In this document: positions 16,010-24,801 of the stretch, piece after piece | How positions within the stretch are numbered: the first letter of the stretch is position 1 | Layout of the letters: the number at the start of each line of letters is the position of its first letter | From: Microbacterium sp. AK009 | Lineage (GTDB): Bacteria; Actinomycetota; Actinomycetes; Actinomycetales; Microbacteriaceae | Assembly: GCF_013410955.1 (NCBI RefSeq) | Contig: NZ_JACCCG010000003.1 | Location: 1 to 64,000 of the forward strand | DNA length: 64,000 bases | Reading direction: 5' to 3' | Made by a program: the position numbers and the translations under genes | The notes under the pieces: generated by a model | What the model was told of the DNA's origin: nothing | Seen by the model: only the letters and a program-made list of their open reading frames with translations | The model's database searches: none

Positions 16010-16620
16010 TCGTCCGAGCCTTCAGCGGGTGAACATGTTCCCGCCACCTCGAGAGACACTCCGGGTCGGTCATATCCGGCGCGAAAGAATTCGTTGCTGA
16101 TGCGATCGCCCATGAGCTGCCCGTTCACCGCGAGAGCGGTGGCGTTGGGATCTCGCTGCTGCTCCTCAGCGAGGGCTTCCGCGAGATCGTCTTCAGTGAT
16201 CGAGGCGATCACCGAGTCCCAGTCGTGAGAAGCGAGATGTCTGCGCGCTTCCTCGGTTCGCCGCTCCGCTTCCGCGTTCGGGACCCCCGGCACTCGGTAC
16301 ACGGGGACCACACGCGCGACCACCTCGCAGTCACCCAGCACCGACCCCGACTCGGTGTAAAAGGTTCGCTGCGTCGCCGCATCTGGGGTGAACCTGGCCC
16401 ACTCCACAAATGCGGGGGCCGCGACCGCCGCTGTGCCGCCCAGCGCCAGCAGCCCTACCCCCAGCCACAAGCCCAGCACCGTCGATCCTCGCCGCACCGG
16501 CTGACGATGAGCGGCAGCCAACCGAGCGAGAGCGACAGCTTCGGCCAACACGGTCGGTTCATCAGCCAGCGCCACCGGCTTCGCTTTCTGCACCAGCGTC
16601 TCTACTAGCACGTCGTCCAT
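16006..16620 (-). CDS. membrane-anchored partner of the sigma factor, possible anti-sigma factor
   Basis: A 204-aa protein: an N-terminal cytoplasmic segment of about 45 residues, one span (VLGLWLGVGLLALGGTAAVA), and an extracytoplasmic domain with two cysteines (GDCEVV, GTCSPA). Same architecture as 8023-8631, with little sequence identity. No zinc anti-sigma motif. The role is inferred from operon position. Confidence 0.58.
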   Translation of the reverse strand: MDDVLVETLVQKAKPVALADEPTVLAEAVALARLAAAHRQPVRRGSTVLGLWLGVGLLALGGTAAVAAPAFVEWARFTPDAATQRTFYTESGSVLGDCEVVARVVPVYRVPGVPNAEAERRTEEARRHLASHDWDSVIASITEDDLAEALAEEQQRDPNATALAVNGQLMGDRISNEFFRAGYDRPGVSLEVAGTCSPAEGSDD

Positions 16621-17043
16621 GCCAGCCCCCTCGATCGAGTCCTACCAAGTACATGTCCAGGACCCGTAGATCCTTAACACTTGATTCGTGGCCGTTACGC
16701 TGAGTTGAGGCCACCTCCGCGCGATCGCACCGTGCGCAGCAGCGCTCGGTGCGCCGCTCTGCCATTGCTCATTGCGATCGCACTCCGTTGATGCCGGCTT
16801 CTGTCTCGTATCCCTTCCCTATTGCGACGTCTCATTCACGAGGCGTCGTTCGCGCAGCACATACACCCAGAGCGGCTTGTGTAGGCGAGATCTCAGCACA
16901 GTTCAGGTGATGTGCGAGTCTCAGAACTAAGTCTCGCTTCCCCATTCCGCGGATCGTGCTTCGTCGATGGTTCTGAGACACGTCATAGCGAGAGGAAGGG
17001 CTCCTCAGCTGCGCTCACTGCTCCGGAGATTTACTTAAGCGAA
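16621..17043. other. gene-free stretch with motif copy G
   Basis: About 420 bp between the sigma operon and the ssb terminator. It contains motif copy G and the GCGATCGCAC block at 16774-16783. Promoter elements of the 16006-16620 gene are expected near 16650. No convincing frame on either strand. Confidence 0.45.
16801..16826 (-). repeat. dispersed intergenic motif, copy G
   Basis: TCTCGTATCCCTTCCCTATT: conserved left half, one C for G change in the centre. GCGATCGCAC is 18 bp to the left. The rightmost copy found, 180 bp upstream of the second sigma operon. Confidence 0.75.
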
Positions 17044-17079
17044 GAGCGGCGCGGGAGTACGCTGACTCCTGCGCCGCTC
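17044..17079 (-). terminator. terminator of the conjugation operon
   Basis: Arms 17044-17058 and 17065-17079 (GAGCGGCGCGGGAGT against its complement, one mismatch) form a 15-bp hairpin with a 6-base loop, 16 bp after the ssb stop codon. No long U-run, which is common in high-GC actinobacteria. Confidence 0.75.
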
Positions 17080-17094
17080 TCCTGTCCTGATGGG

Positions 17095-17541
17095 TCAGCG
17101 CGCAACCCCAGCACCGGCGTACGAGGCCGGTGTTGCTACCGGCCCCGAGGCGTGAGTCTCGGGGCTAGTTGCTTTTGGGGCGCGTGTCACGTTGACGCTC
17201 GTGTATCTGAGTGAGGCGCCGACGGTGTCCGCGACGATGTCTCGCGTCTCGCGAGTCTGGCCGGTCTCCTTGTCTGTGTACGACCCGAACCGAAGATCGC
17301 CGGCGACGAGCACGCTGTCTCCCTTGCGGAGCGACTCAGAGACGTGGCGCGACTGCTGACTAAACACCACCACGCGGTGGTAGACCGTGCCAGCGTCTTC
17401 CCACCGACCTGTCGTTTCGTTGAGACGGCGGTCGTTGACAGCGACCGTGAAGCGGGCGTACTCGTTGCCGGCGTCACTTGCTCCGTGTTCAGGGTCACCG
17501 GTGAGGTTGCCCTCGATCGTGACCGGGATTTTCGTAGCCAT
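17095..17541 (-). CDS. ssb: single-stranded DNA-binding protein
   Basis: A 148-aa OB-fold protein from the ATG at 17541, which has an AAGGAAAAGG site just upstream; the longer frame to 17733 has no support. Diagnostic features: ITIEGNLTGDPE-like opening, YARFTVAVNDRR, YHRVVVFSQQSRHVSESLRK, GDSVLVAGDLRF. The C-terminus lacks the acidic DDxPF tail of chromosomal SSB, typical of conjugative-element versions. Last gene of the transfer operon; it probably coats transferred single-stranded DNA. Confidence 0.85.
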   Translation of the reverse strand: MATKIPVTIEGNLTGDPEHGASDAGNEYARFTVAVNDRRLNETTGRWEDAGTVYHRVVVFSQQSRHVSESLRKGDSVLVAGDLRFGSYTDKETGQTRETRDIVADTVGASLRYTSVNVTRAPKATSPETHASGPVATPASYAGAGVAR

Positions 17542-17576
17542 CCTTTTCCTTTCTTTTTGGGACACCGTGCGGTGCC

Positions 17577-18071
17577 TCAGTGAGCGTGGCTCTGTGTGAT
17601 CCACGCGTCCCACTCCTCCTCGGCGGCGTCCTTCGGCCACGGGCGGGAGGGATGCTCTCTGTGTCCGTTGCTGCATCCGCCGGCGTATGCCTTCGCCAGC
17701 CGTTGCATCGCAAGAGCGAGCCGCTCGTGCCATCCGATCGGACCGTTGCCGCTGTCAGAGGGGTCATAGGCTGCTCGATGGGCGCAGTGGAGGGCCGAGA
17801 TTTCCTCGACGAGCTGGCCGTGCCGGAACCAGCAGGGCGGAACGATCGTCTCGGCGACGCGGTATCGACGCACGAACCACTCGGTCCAATCACGCAATGC
17901 GGCCCACTCGGCGGGTGCCTGCTCGTCAGTCATGGTGCGCCAGTTCGTCGCACGTCCGCCGATCATCGCCGATGGCCCGCGGCCCGGCCGTGGGTAGTCG
18001 TCAGGGAGCTGCGGCAGACCCGCCGCGTCGTCGGCGAACAGGCGGCTGGGTTGGTAGTCGTCGCCGGTCAC
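17577..18071 (-). CDS. DUF4913-like protein
   Basis: A 164-aa protein with the pattern EWAALRDWTEWFVRRY, PPCWFRHGQLVEEISALH, then GWHERLALAMQRL. This is the arrangement I associate with DUF4913, found on actinobacterial plasmids and integrative elements. Soluble, no catalytic motif. The start overlaps the HNH gene stop by 4 bp. Likely an accessory conjugation protein. Confidence 0.6.
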   Translation of the reverse strand: MTGDDYQPSRLFADDAAGLPQLPDDYPRPGRGPSAMIGGRATNWRTMTDEQAPAEWAALRDWTEWFVRRYRVAETIVPPCWFRHGQLVEEISALHCAHRAAYDPSDSGNGPIGWHERLALAMQRLAKAYAGGCSNGHREHPSRPWPKDAAEEEWDAWITQSHAH

Positions 18072-18454
18072 CGCGTCTCCTTGGAGTTGAGCGCATCACG
18101 GATCCGTGCAGCGGCGATCGTGGTCGCGTCGTGCCGGGTGCGTTGGCGCGAAAGGACTGTGTCACGGTCGATCAGGCGGTGGACCAGGTCGTGGCAAGTC
18201 GGGTGCATCGCCACCAGGTCTGCGTGCTTTTCCTGTGCCCGCCATCTCCCGGCGACGAGAGTCACCCCCGCGTAGTCCAGATGGTGAAGTTCGAGATCCG
18301 ATGCGGATGCCGCGCCCCCGCAGACTCCGCACATCGGGGTCCGTCCGCGGCGCTGTTCCGTCAGGAACCACCGATTTCGGCGGGCAAACCATGCCCGAGA
18401 CCGGAGGTACTCGGACCGATAGGTGGTGGCACCCGTGACACGGCGATTGCTCAT
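18068..18454 (-). CDS. HNH-like nuclease
   Basis: A 128-aa protein with a CGVCGG zinc knuckle, LELHHLDY, and a C-terminal HPTCHDLVHRL, the layout of HNH endonucleases (His-His, zinc cysteines, final His). It overlaps both neighbours by 4 bp, so it is an integral part of the transfer operon. A role in processing element DNA is inference. Confidence 0.7.
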   Translation of the reverse strand: MSNRRVTGATTYRSEYLRSRAWFARRNRWFLTEQRRGRTPMCGVCGGAASASDLELHHLDYAGVTLVAGRWRAQEKHADLVAMHPTCHDLVHRLIDRDTVLSRQRTRHDATTIAAARIRDALNSKETR

Positions 18455-20274
18455 TCGGGCGCTTCGATCTTTGCGGCGGCATCAGCGGTGTGGCCCGTCA
18501 TCGGACGATCGGCTGTGTCGCGGAACACTCCTTGCTGCTCTTGCTCGGTCGCGCGCTTGCCGGACTGGATTGCCCGCGCGTCGCGGCGGTCGTCCCATCC
18601 GGCGAGGTCGAGAAGCACCCCGCGGCGGTTGCGGTAGGCAAGGAGGCCGGTGGTCTGCGGCATCCGTCGAATCTCGTCGACCGACATCAGCGGCCGGCGT
18701 TCGTGCTGTTCGCTGGTGTTGTGGCCCGCCTCGCGGGTCGACCACGACCGTTGGGTGCGCCGAGTATCGCGCGAGCCCAGCAGTGTCTCCACATCGCGTA
18801 GGTGATCTACGTGGGACGCGCCGCCGAGCAGGACCTTCGCCGTCGCCGCAGCCCAGATCGTGTCGGCCTCGGCGCGAGACCACGCCGTCTCGGCTTGCGA
18901 GAGGGCCTGCAGGACGACGAAGGTGCAGATGCCTCGCCCGCCGCCGTCGGCCATCACGCGCGGTAGGTTGCCCCACCGGAACATGTTGGCGATCTCGTCC
19001 AGGATCAGTCCGAGCGGGAGAGCGAGACGCGAACCGGGCGAAGCGAGCGCGCGGACTCGAGCGACCTCGACGATGTCATCGACGATCGCCCCTAGGAACC
19101 CGCCCATTGCGGACGCGCCCGACGATGAGCCGATGAGATACAGGGTGTTCGAAGCCTGCAAGAACTCGCGCGCGTCGAACACGGGGTCGCCACGCCGTGG
19201 CATGAGCGCGTCACGGATTTGGGGGACGGCGAGTGGGGCGACGGCGCCGGACACGCCGAACCAGATGGACGAGACGAGCTTGTCGTCGCCCGCGATTGTT
19301 GCTTCCAGGCTCTCCGCCCATCCCGGCGCACCTCCGTCGCGAAGGTACTCGATCGCATCTCGGGCAAGGGTAGGGCTGTTTCCCCAGGAGTAGAGATCGC
19401 CAATCGAGCATCCGCCGACGGCCGCGGCGTGCAGCAGCCGTCCGAGAACGACACCCGAGGCCTGCGCCCACTCGGCGTTCGTCGACGAGGTGCCGAGTGC
19501 CGTCCCGGTGATGATCGCGGTGCCACGCTGAATCGCCACGAGCGGGTCTTCGCACCCGGTGAGCAGGTTGATGCGGAGAGGGTGGCGGATGCCGGAGAGC
19601 CCTTGGGGGTCGAAAACGCGCACGTCGCCGCGGCTCTGTCGCATGCGCATTGTGGCGGTGAGGTTGTCGTTCGTCGTCGAGGTCGTGACCAGCGGGCCCG
19701 ACCAGTCGAGGATTGCTGAGATCAACACTCGGTATCCCTTGCCCGAGCGCGGCGGCCCCTCGAGCGCAACGGAGTCTTCGATCGACACGTACACTCCCAT
19801 GCCACGCGACTTCCCGACCCGCCATCCCACGTCGGACGGCAGCGGGTGCGTCAGATCGGGTCGCAACTGACGAGCGCGCTTGAGAACGGCCCTCGCGGAC
19901 AGGTGCTCGCGGATTTCACTGGAGCGCGCGAACCCGGGCCGTGTGCGCAGGTCTGCGATGAAGGACGCATCCGACTGCTGGTACTGCCGCACCTTGGCCA
20001 GGATGAGCGCCGCCAGCGCGCCGAAGGCGAGCAGGGCGAGCGCGTCGGCAACGCGGATTTGCCACAAGGGGAGCGCGCATGCGGCGGGCGCGGTGTAAGT
20101 CGTCGGGTCGCCGGTGAGCGCGAGCCAGAGTCCGGAAAGTGGACTCGATGCCACGCCCCTTGCTCCGCACAACAGCTGGGTGATCGCGTCCGCGATGAAG
20201 GTCGTCGCCAGTCCCACCACGGCAACAACCGCAATGAGGATGGCGATCAGCTTGCCGAGCAGTCCCTGGTTCAT
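18451..20274 (-). CDS. VirD4/TraG-type coupling ATPase
   Basis: A 607-aa protein: two N-terminal membrane spans (LIAILIAVVAVVGLATTFIA; ADALALLAFGALAALIL), Walker A GPPRSGKG near residue 176, Walker B LGLILDEIANM near 421, and a TraM-recognition-like C-terminal domain. It couples the transfer substrate to the secretion channel at the inner membrane. It overlaps the adjacent genes by 4 bp. A run resembling the dispersed motif occurs inside the Walker A codons by chance. Confidence 0.85.
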   Translation of the reverse strand: MNQGLLGKLIAILIAVVAVVGLATTFIADAITQLLCGARGVASSPLSGLWLALTGDPTTYTAPAACALPLWQIRVADALALLAFGALAALILAKVRQYQQSDASFIADLRTRPGFARSSEIREHLSARAVLKRARQLRPDLTHPLPSDVGWRVGKSRGMGVYVSIEDSVALEGPPRSGKGYRVLISAILDWSGPLVTTSTTNDNLTATMRMRQSRGDVRVFDPQGLSGIRHPLRINLLTGCEDPLVAIQRGTAIITGTALGTSSTNAEWAQASGVVLGRLLHAAAVGGCSIGDLYSWGNSPTLARDAIEYLRDGGAPGWAESLEATIAGDDKLVSSIWFGVSGAVAPLAVPQIRDALMPRRGDPVFDAREFLQASNTLYLIGSSSGASAMGGFLGAIVDDIVEVARVRALASPGSRLALPLGLILDEIANMFRWGNLPRVMADGGGRGICTFVVLQALSQAETAWSRAEADTIWAAATAKVLLGGASHVDHLRDVETLLGSRDTRRTQRSWSTREAGHNTSEQHERRPLMSVDEIRRMPQTTGLLAYRNRRGVLLDLAGWDDRRDARAIQSGKRATEQEQQGVFRDTADRPMTGHTADAAAKIEAPE

Positions 20275-21869
20275 CGTGCGTTCTCTTCCCGCCTGAGCGC
20301 TAGCCGGTCTGGCTCGTCCCGTGCTGCGTTCAGCCAGTCGGTGCCGAGCTCCGCGGCATCCATCAACGGAGCAGTGGCATCGAGGTGGTCTGCGGTCTGC
20401 ACAGCTTCGTCAGTCTTGAACAGCTCGTACTCCCAATCGGTGGACGTCGCGAAGCAGTCGACGAGGTAGGAGTATTGACCGACGTATGCGAGGAACTGCC
20501 CCTTGGCTAGCTGTCTCGCCATGTCGACGTGCGGGGCGGGCATGTTCAGGCGCTGGCGAAGGCTGGTCTGCTCCTGGTGGTTGACGCGGAAGATGAACTT
20601 GTTCTCGATGTCGCCGACGATCGAGTATGCGAGGTTACGTTCCTGCGAGTCGGCGTCGCCCACGGCGTCGAGGTCGCCCATCTTGTGCAAGATGACGATG
20701 TTGCTGATCCCGTAATGGCGTGACAACTTGAGCCACTGCTGATACATCTGCAGGGCAGCCAGTGAAGTCATGTCGCGCCATCCCTCTTCTCGGATGACGT
20801 AACGCGTGCGTTTCGCCGAGCGGTCGGAGACGACCGCCTGGATCCACGCCGTCGTGCACACCTGGGTGAGCTGTGCCACGAGATCACCGCGCGAAAACAG
20901 CTCAGAGGTGTCGACCACGACGATCGGAGCATCCTGATCGAACGACACCGTGGATTCGTCCTCGAAGAGTCCCGACAGGTCGCCGTCAACGAATCGGCGA
21001 AGCACGAAGCGCGGCTGCACAGCGCCTTCGGAGAGCCGGAAATCACCTCCGGTGTCGGCGACCATGAGCCCAAGTTGGTCGTACACGCCACGGAGCGTCG
21101 GGCGGTCATTGGTGTCATGAATGCAGCGGCCAAGCGCTTCATGCATCGCCGCGTGCTCGACGGCGGTGAGGCGAGTCTTGCCCAGCGCCATCTCGACGAG
21201 GGCGATGAGTGTTGCGATGCGGCGTTGTCGGACCATCTGTTCGTGTTGGTCGTCTGTTGAGTTGCTGCGCCGTGGGCCACGGTCGAGCGGATTGAGCCGG
21301 GCGGAGGTGCCGTCGCCGAGACGGATGACAGTGCCGCCAGGGATGGCGTCGGCGATGACGACCCACTCGCCCTTCGCGTCAGAGGGGACGACGGCCTGGT
21401 GTCCGAATGCGAGTGACCGGGTTACCAGGGTTTTCACGGCGGCGCTTTTCCCTGCCCGGTAGGCGCCGAGCACGAGGATGTTGGTTGAAAACGATCCGCG
21501 CTCGGTGACGTCGGTGTACGACTCCCATGGCGAGAAGTGCCATAGCGAATCGGCGTTCAGGTCGACGCCGACGATGGGGCCTCGTGAACCGAGACCGGCG
21601 TCGGCCACGAACGGGTAGATCCCGGCGATGTGCTGGGACGTTGCCTGATGCGGCGGGACCGAGGGACGAGCGAGGTTCCAGTAGTTGCCGTCCACCAGGC
21701 CGGGGCCGAATGGGCCGGGGACGAGCGGCTCGGGAAGTCCGCGCTCGCGGCGCGGGGTGCGGGCGTCGGGGCGCCTGTGTTCGGCATCCCAGACGGCTCG
21801 GCGTAGTGCGCGACGTTCCTCGTCGGTGAGGCCGGACGGGGCGAAGACGACGGTGCGGCGGGCCATCAC
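20271..21869 (-). CDS. VirB4/TraC-like ATPase of the transfer apparatus
   Basis: A 532-aa ATPase with Walker A LGAYRAGKSAA near residue 138, SDAKGEWVVIADAI, a strand VVDTSELF and RYVIREEGWRDM in the Walker B position, where VirB4 proteins usually show DEAW. It pairs with the SCO6880 protein encoded immediately upstream, which supplies the VirB4 N-terminal region; this two-gene split is typical of actinobacterial elements. It powers assembly or substrate transport. Confidence 0.75.
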   Translation of the reverse strand: MMARRTVVFAPSGLTDEERRALRRAVWDAEHRRPDARTPRRERGLPEPLVPGPFGPGLVDGNYWNLARPSVPPHQATSQHIAGIYPFVADAGLGSRGPIVGVDLNADSLWHFSPWESYTDVTERGSFSTNILVLGAYRAGKSAAVKTLVTRSLAFGHQAVVPSDAKGEWVVIADAIPGGTVIRLGDGTSARLNPLDRGPRRSNSTDDQHEQMVRQRRIATLIALVEMALGKTRLTAVEHAAMHEALGRCIHDTNDRPTLRGVYDQLGLMVADTGGDFRLSEGAVQPRFVLRRFVDGDLSGLFEDESTVSFDQDAPIVVVDTSELFSRGDLVAQLTQVCTTAWIQAVVSDRSAKRTRYVIREEGWRDMTSLAALQMYQQWLKLSRHYGISNIVILHKMGDLDAVGDADSQERNLAYSIVGDIENKFIFRVNHQEQTSLRQRLNMPAPHVDMARQLAKGQFLAYVGQYSYLVDCFATSTDWEYELFKTDEAVQTADHLDATAPLMDAAELGTDWLNAARDEPDRLALRREENAR

Positions 21870-23359
21870 TTCATCCCCAAGCCGATGGGCAAGGCGTTCA
21901 CCATGAGCGCTTCCGCCTGCTGGCAGTACAGGATCTGCGCCTCCATCCCCATGCGCGCGAGTGCGTTGCGCATGCCGGCGATGGCCTGGTCAAGGTGCTC
22001 TTCGTCCGGAGCGCTGACCGTGAGGTATGCGCCGTACCGGAACTCGCCGTGACCGGCGACGATCTCCTCCTCTTGTTTCTCGAGGGCGGCCCAGTCCGCC
22101 GCATCCGCTGCAGATCCATCCGCGCCTCGCTTGGCGCGAAGCCGCTCGTTGCCGCGCCATACCTTCTTTTCGTCACGGATCCGTCGCAACGCACTTGCCA
22201 CGGGGACGGGAGTGAGAACGAGAGAGAAGATGTGAGTGACGGCCTCATGAGTGTGCGGATGCCGCGCGAACACCAGGGGGGCCACGAACCCGACCGGCGC
22301 GTCGGAGCGCGGCCACTCGTGAATCCACATGGTTGTGTGCACGCCGGAGTCGGAGCAGACGATCCCGTTTCGTCCTTTTGGTTCTTCCAGATACATGGGG
22401 CCAATGGCGGAGGGATCGACGCCGCCACGGATGTCGGGCCGGTTCTGCACGTTCGGCGCTGACTCCGGATCCATGGCGAGGCGGCTGAGCGCAGCGAGGT
22501 CACGCGAGGACAGCCAGCGCCGCACCTTGACCTTCGCCGACTGCAGTGCGTCGGCGAGATTGCTGGCCTCGAGCCGCGCGAGGTCGATGATCGCGTCCTT
22601 TCCGCCCCCGAGTGCTTTCACCTGCGGAGTGAGAGCGACGAGGTCGAGGGTGAATGTGAGGTAGTTGCGATGGGCGACCGCGAACCGCTCCGAGCGATTC
22701 ATCACTTCCTCGTAGTTGGCTGCCGCGGGCGATGCGGGGTTGAGCCCTCGACGGCTGACGACCGTGTCGTAGTGGTCGCGGGCCGTTCGAATCGTCGTCG
22801 GGAGAGTGCGCTCCTGCAGCGTGATTCGCTTGATCCCGGCGCGCTGTGTGAACGAAGCGAGCACCTTGGACCATTGCTGCGCGAGGTCGAATCGTTCTGG
22901 AGTGTCGTGCATGAGGAACCCTTGCACCTCGAGTTCGGCCATCACTGACACGCTTCGGTCGTGGGGGTTGTAGACGCACGCGATGCCGTTGCTCTCCCAG
23001 AGTTGTAGTGACGCGCGCGTCCCCGGCAGATTGAGGGTGCCCATGAGCTTGGGCTGCTCGGGCCGGAAGGTGTAGGCGGTCGCGCCCATCGCATGGCGCA
23101 ACTGCTTCATCGCCCACGCTCCCGCCATCCGAGGTGCCGAGATGCCGTGCACGGTCTTCAGCGCTGTCGCGCCGAGTGCGAGATAGAGAGGCGCCGTCCA
23201 CAACAGCCCGAGTGGCCCGAATCGATTGACACTGATGAGGATGACGACGCCAGCGGCGGCGATGAATGCCAGCTGCCAGGGATCCATGCCGAGCACGACG
23301 CCTTGCCGTGATCGACGGGGGAGCCGGACCGGGCGGCTCAAGTCAGAGGTCGAAGTCAT
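21866..23359 (-). CDS. SCO6880-family protein of the type IV secretion module
   Basis: A 497-aa protein: two N-terminal spans (PWQLAFIAAAGVVILISV; LWTAPLYLALGATAL) as in PrgI, followed by a VirB4-N-like region (IACVYNPHDRSVSVMAELEV, MWIHEWPRSDAPVGFVAPLV). No Walker motifs, as expected, because the ATPase is the next gene. It is the hallmark protein of actinobacterial conjugative elements. ATG at 23359, overlapping by 4 bp on both sides. Confidence 0.82.
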   Translation of the reverse strand: MTSTSDLSRPVRLPRRSRQGVVLGMDPWQLAFIAAAGVVILISVNRFGPLGLLWTAPLYLALGATALKTVHGISAPRMAGAWAMKQLRHAMGATAYTFRPEQPKLMGTLNLPGTRASLQLWESNGIACVYNPHDRSVSVMAELEVQGFLMHDTPERFDLAQQWSKVLASFTQRAGIKRITLQERTLPTTIRTARDHYDTVVSRRGLNPASPAAANYEEVMNRSERFAVAHRNYLTFTLDLVALTPQVKALGGGKDAIIDLARLEASNLADALQSAKVKVRRWLSSRDLAALSRLAMDPESAPNVQNRPDIRGGVDPSAIGPMYLEEPKGRNGIVCSDSGVHTTMWIHEWPRSDAPVGFVAPLVFARHPHTHEAVTHIFSLVLTPVPVASALRRIRDEKKVWRGNERLRAKRGADGSAADAADWAALEKQEEEIVAGHGEFRYGAYLTVSAPDEEHLDQAIAGMRNALARMGMEAQILYCQQAEALMVNALPIGLGMK

Positions 23360-24801
23360 CGCGGACTCCTTTCAACGGGGCGCGGAGGTGATGGTGGTGC
23401 GGCGGGCTGCGGTCGCGCAGGTGACGTGGGTCGAGGGGTCGACGCGGCGCCTTTTCCTGCGGGGCCGCTTGCGGTTGTCGGGGCCGACGGTGTCGAGCCC
23501 GAACGTGTCTGAGGGCCGCGCGTCGAGGGTGCTGAGCCGGCTGTCGCACGCCCCCCACTCGCGCTTGACCCCGCAGGGGTCGAGCCCAGTCGGGTTGGCA
23601 GCTGCATGGCCGAGCGAGAAGCGGAGGAAGCGACCCTCCCGGCGCCCGAGCCGAGCCGGCTGCCGATGCCATCCGCGGCGACCGCTCCAACGAAGCTGAA
23701 CAGGCCGAAGATCGCGAACGGCGCAAACGCAATGAGGGCAAGTCCGATCAGCAGTGGCCACGCTTGCGGATCCCAAATCGTCTTCACCGAAGCGAGCCCA
23801 TTGATGATGAGGGTGACGAATCCGACGGTCAACGGGCCGGTGAGCAGTAGAACGACGACCGCGGACACGTAGCGTACGACCCACTGCGGCCCGACCCCGC
23901 GGACGGGAAACAGCATCCATGCCACAGGTCCCACCGCGATCAGTGCGGCCAAGACAATGTTGCGGAACGCGAAGACCAGCGCCAGGAGCAGCATGGCGAT
24001 CAACAAGAGACCATGGATGAGGAAGGCGAAGAAGTAGTTCGCTTGCCCGCCCGCCCACATGACGCTTTGCAGGGTCGTGAAGATCTCGAATGGGCCCTGT
24101 CCGCCGAGGATGTACCACGTCATGTCGTCGATCGCGTTCAGGAGATGCCCGGTGACCCATAGCGTGAGCGGAACAGCGGGGATCGCGATGAACGACCGCA
24201 GGAGTGCCCCGACGAGCTGCTCGCGATCGCCGGAAACTATCGCCGCCGCGATCGCCCACAACATGGCGCCGAACAGCACCATGAGGATCGCCCACTGCCA
24301 GAACGACCATTCGCTGACCGCTGCCGTCCATAGCAACGTGCTCGTGTCGAACTGCATATTCTGAGCGACGAGGAACATCATCCCGGTCGCACTCAGCGCC
24401 ATCCCCCGGCCAGCGTTCTCAAACGTGACGCACACGACGTCGCCGATGCTGCAGCCGTACGCAACGGTGATGGGCTTACCGCCCGATGCCTTGAGGGCAT
24501 CAACATGCCCCTCGTAGGTCGTGCAGACGGTCGCGCGGGTGCCATCGGAGATGAGTCCAATCAAGCACTGCTGCGGTTTGACCAGTGCCGGGTCAGTGGG
24601 AGTGCAGCTGATCTGTCCGCCGGCTTTGAGGCACTTGACCGGGTGTGACGGTGCCGACCACGTTTCGCCGGAGATTTCGGTCGCTGTCGTGGCGCGCGCG
24701 GACGCGGCATCCGCTTCGACTGCCAGCGCAGGCGACAGCGCGCCGACCGTGAGAGTCAGCCCGAGGGTCACCCCAGCCGCGATGGTACGCCAGAGCTTCA
24801 T
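23356..24801 (-). CDS. TrbL/VirB6-like polytopic channel protein
   Basis: A 481-aa protein from the ATG at 24801, the point where a signal-like segment begins (MKLWRTIAAGVTLGLTLTVG). An outside loop with four cysteines (CLKAGGQISC, QQCLIGLI, TVCTTYEG) is followed by six or more spans and a 100-residue Ser/Pro/Ala-rich tail. The layout fits the VirB6/TrbL inner-membrane channel of type IV secretion. The TGATG overlap with the upstream gene indicates coupling. Confidence 0.75.
   Translation of the reverse strand: MKLWRTIAAGVTLGLTLTVGALSPALAVEADAASARATTATEISGETWSAPSHPVKCLKAGGQISCTPTDPALVKPQQCLIGLISDGTRATVCTTYEGHVDALKASGGKPITVAYGCSIGDVVCVTFENAGRGMALSATGMMFLVAQNMQFDTSTLLWTAAVSEWSFWQWAILMVLFGAMLWAIAAAIVSGDREQLVGALLRSFIAIPAVPLTLWVTGHLLNAIDDMTWYILGGQGPFEIFTTLQSVMWAGGQANYFFAFLIHGLLLIAMLLLALVFAFRNIVLAALIAVGPVAWMLFPVRGVGPQWVVRYVSAVVVLLLTGPLTVGFVTLIINGLASVKTIWDPQAWPLLIGLALIAFAPFAIFGLFSFVGAVAADGIGSRLGSGAGRVASSASRSAMQLPTRLGSTPAGSSASGGRATAGSAPSTRGPQTRSGSTPSAPTTASGPAGKGAASTPRPTSPARPQPAAPPSPPRPVERSPR

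Noticed and set aside
6822..16826. The dispersed motif as a classical integron attC or XerCD/pdif site
   Set aside because: Neither GTTRRRY/RYYYAAC arms nor a dif-like 11-6-11 arrangement could be found by eye; I kept only the weaker statement of a cassette-like repeat.
19727..19747. CTCGGTATCCCTTGCCCGAG, similar to the dispersed motif
   Set aside because: It lies inside the coding sequence for the VirD4 Walker A (SGKGYR) and has an extra base in the core; a chance match with conserved codons.
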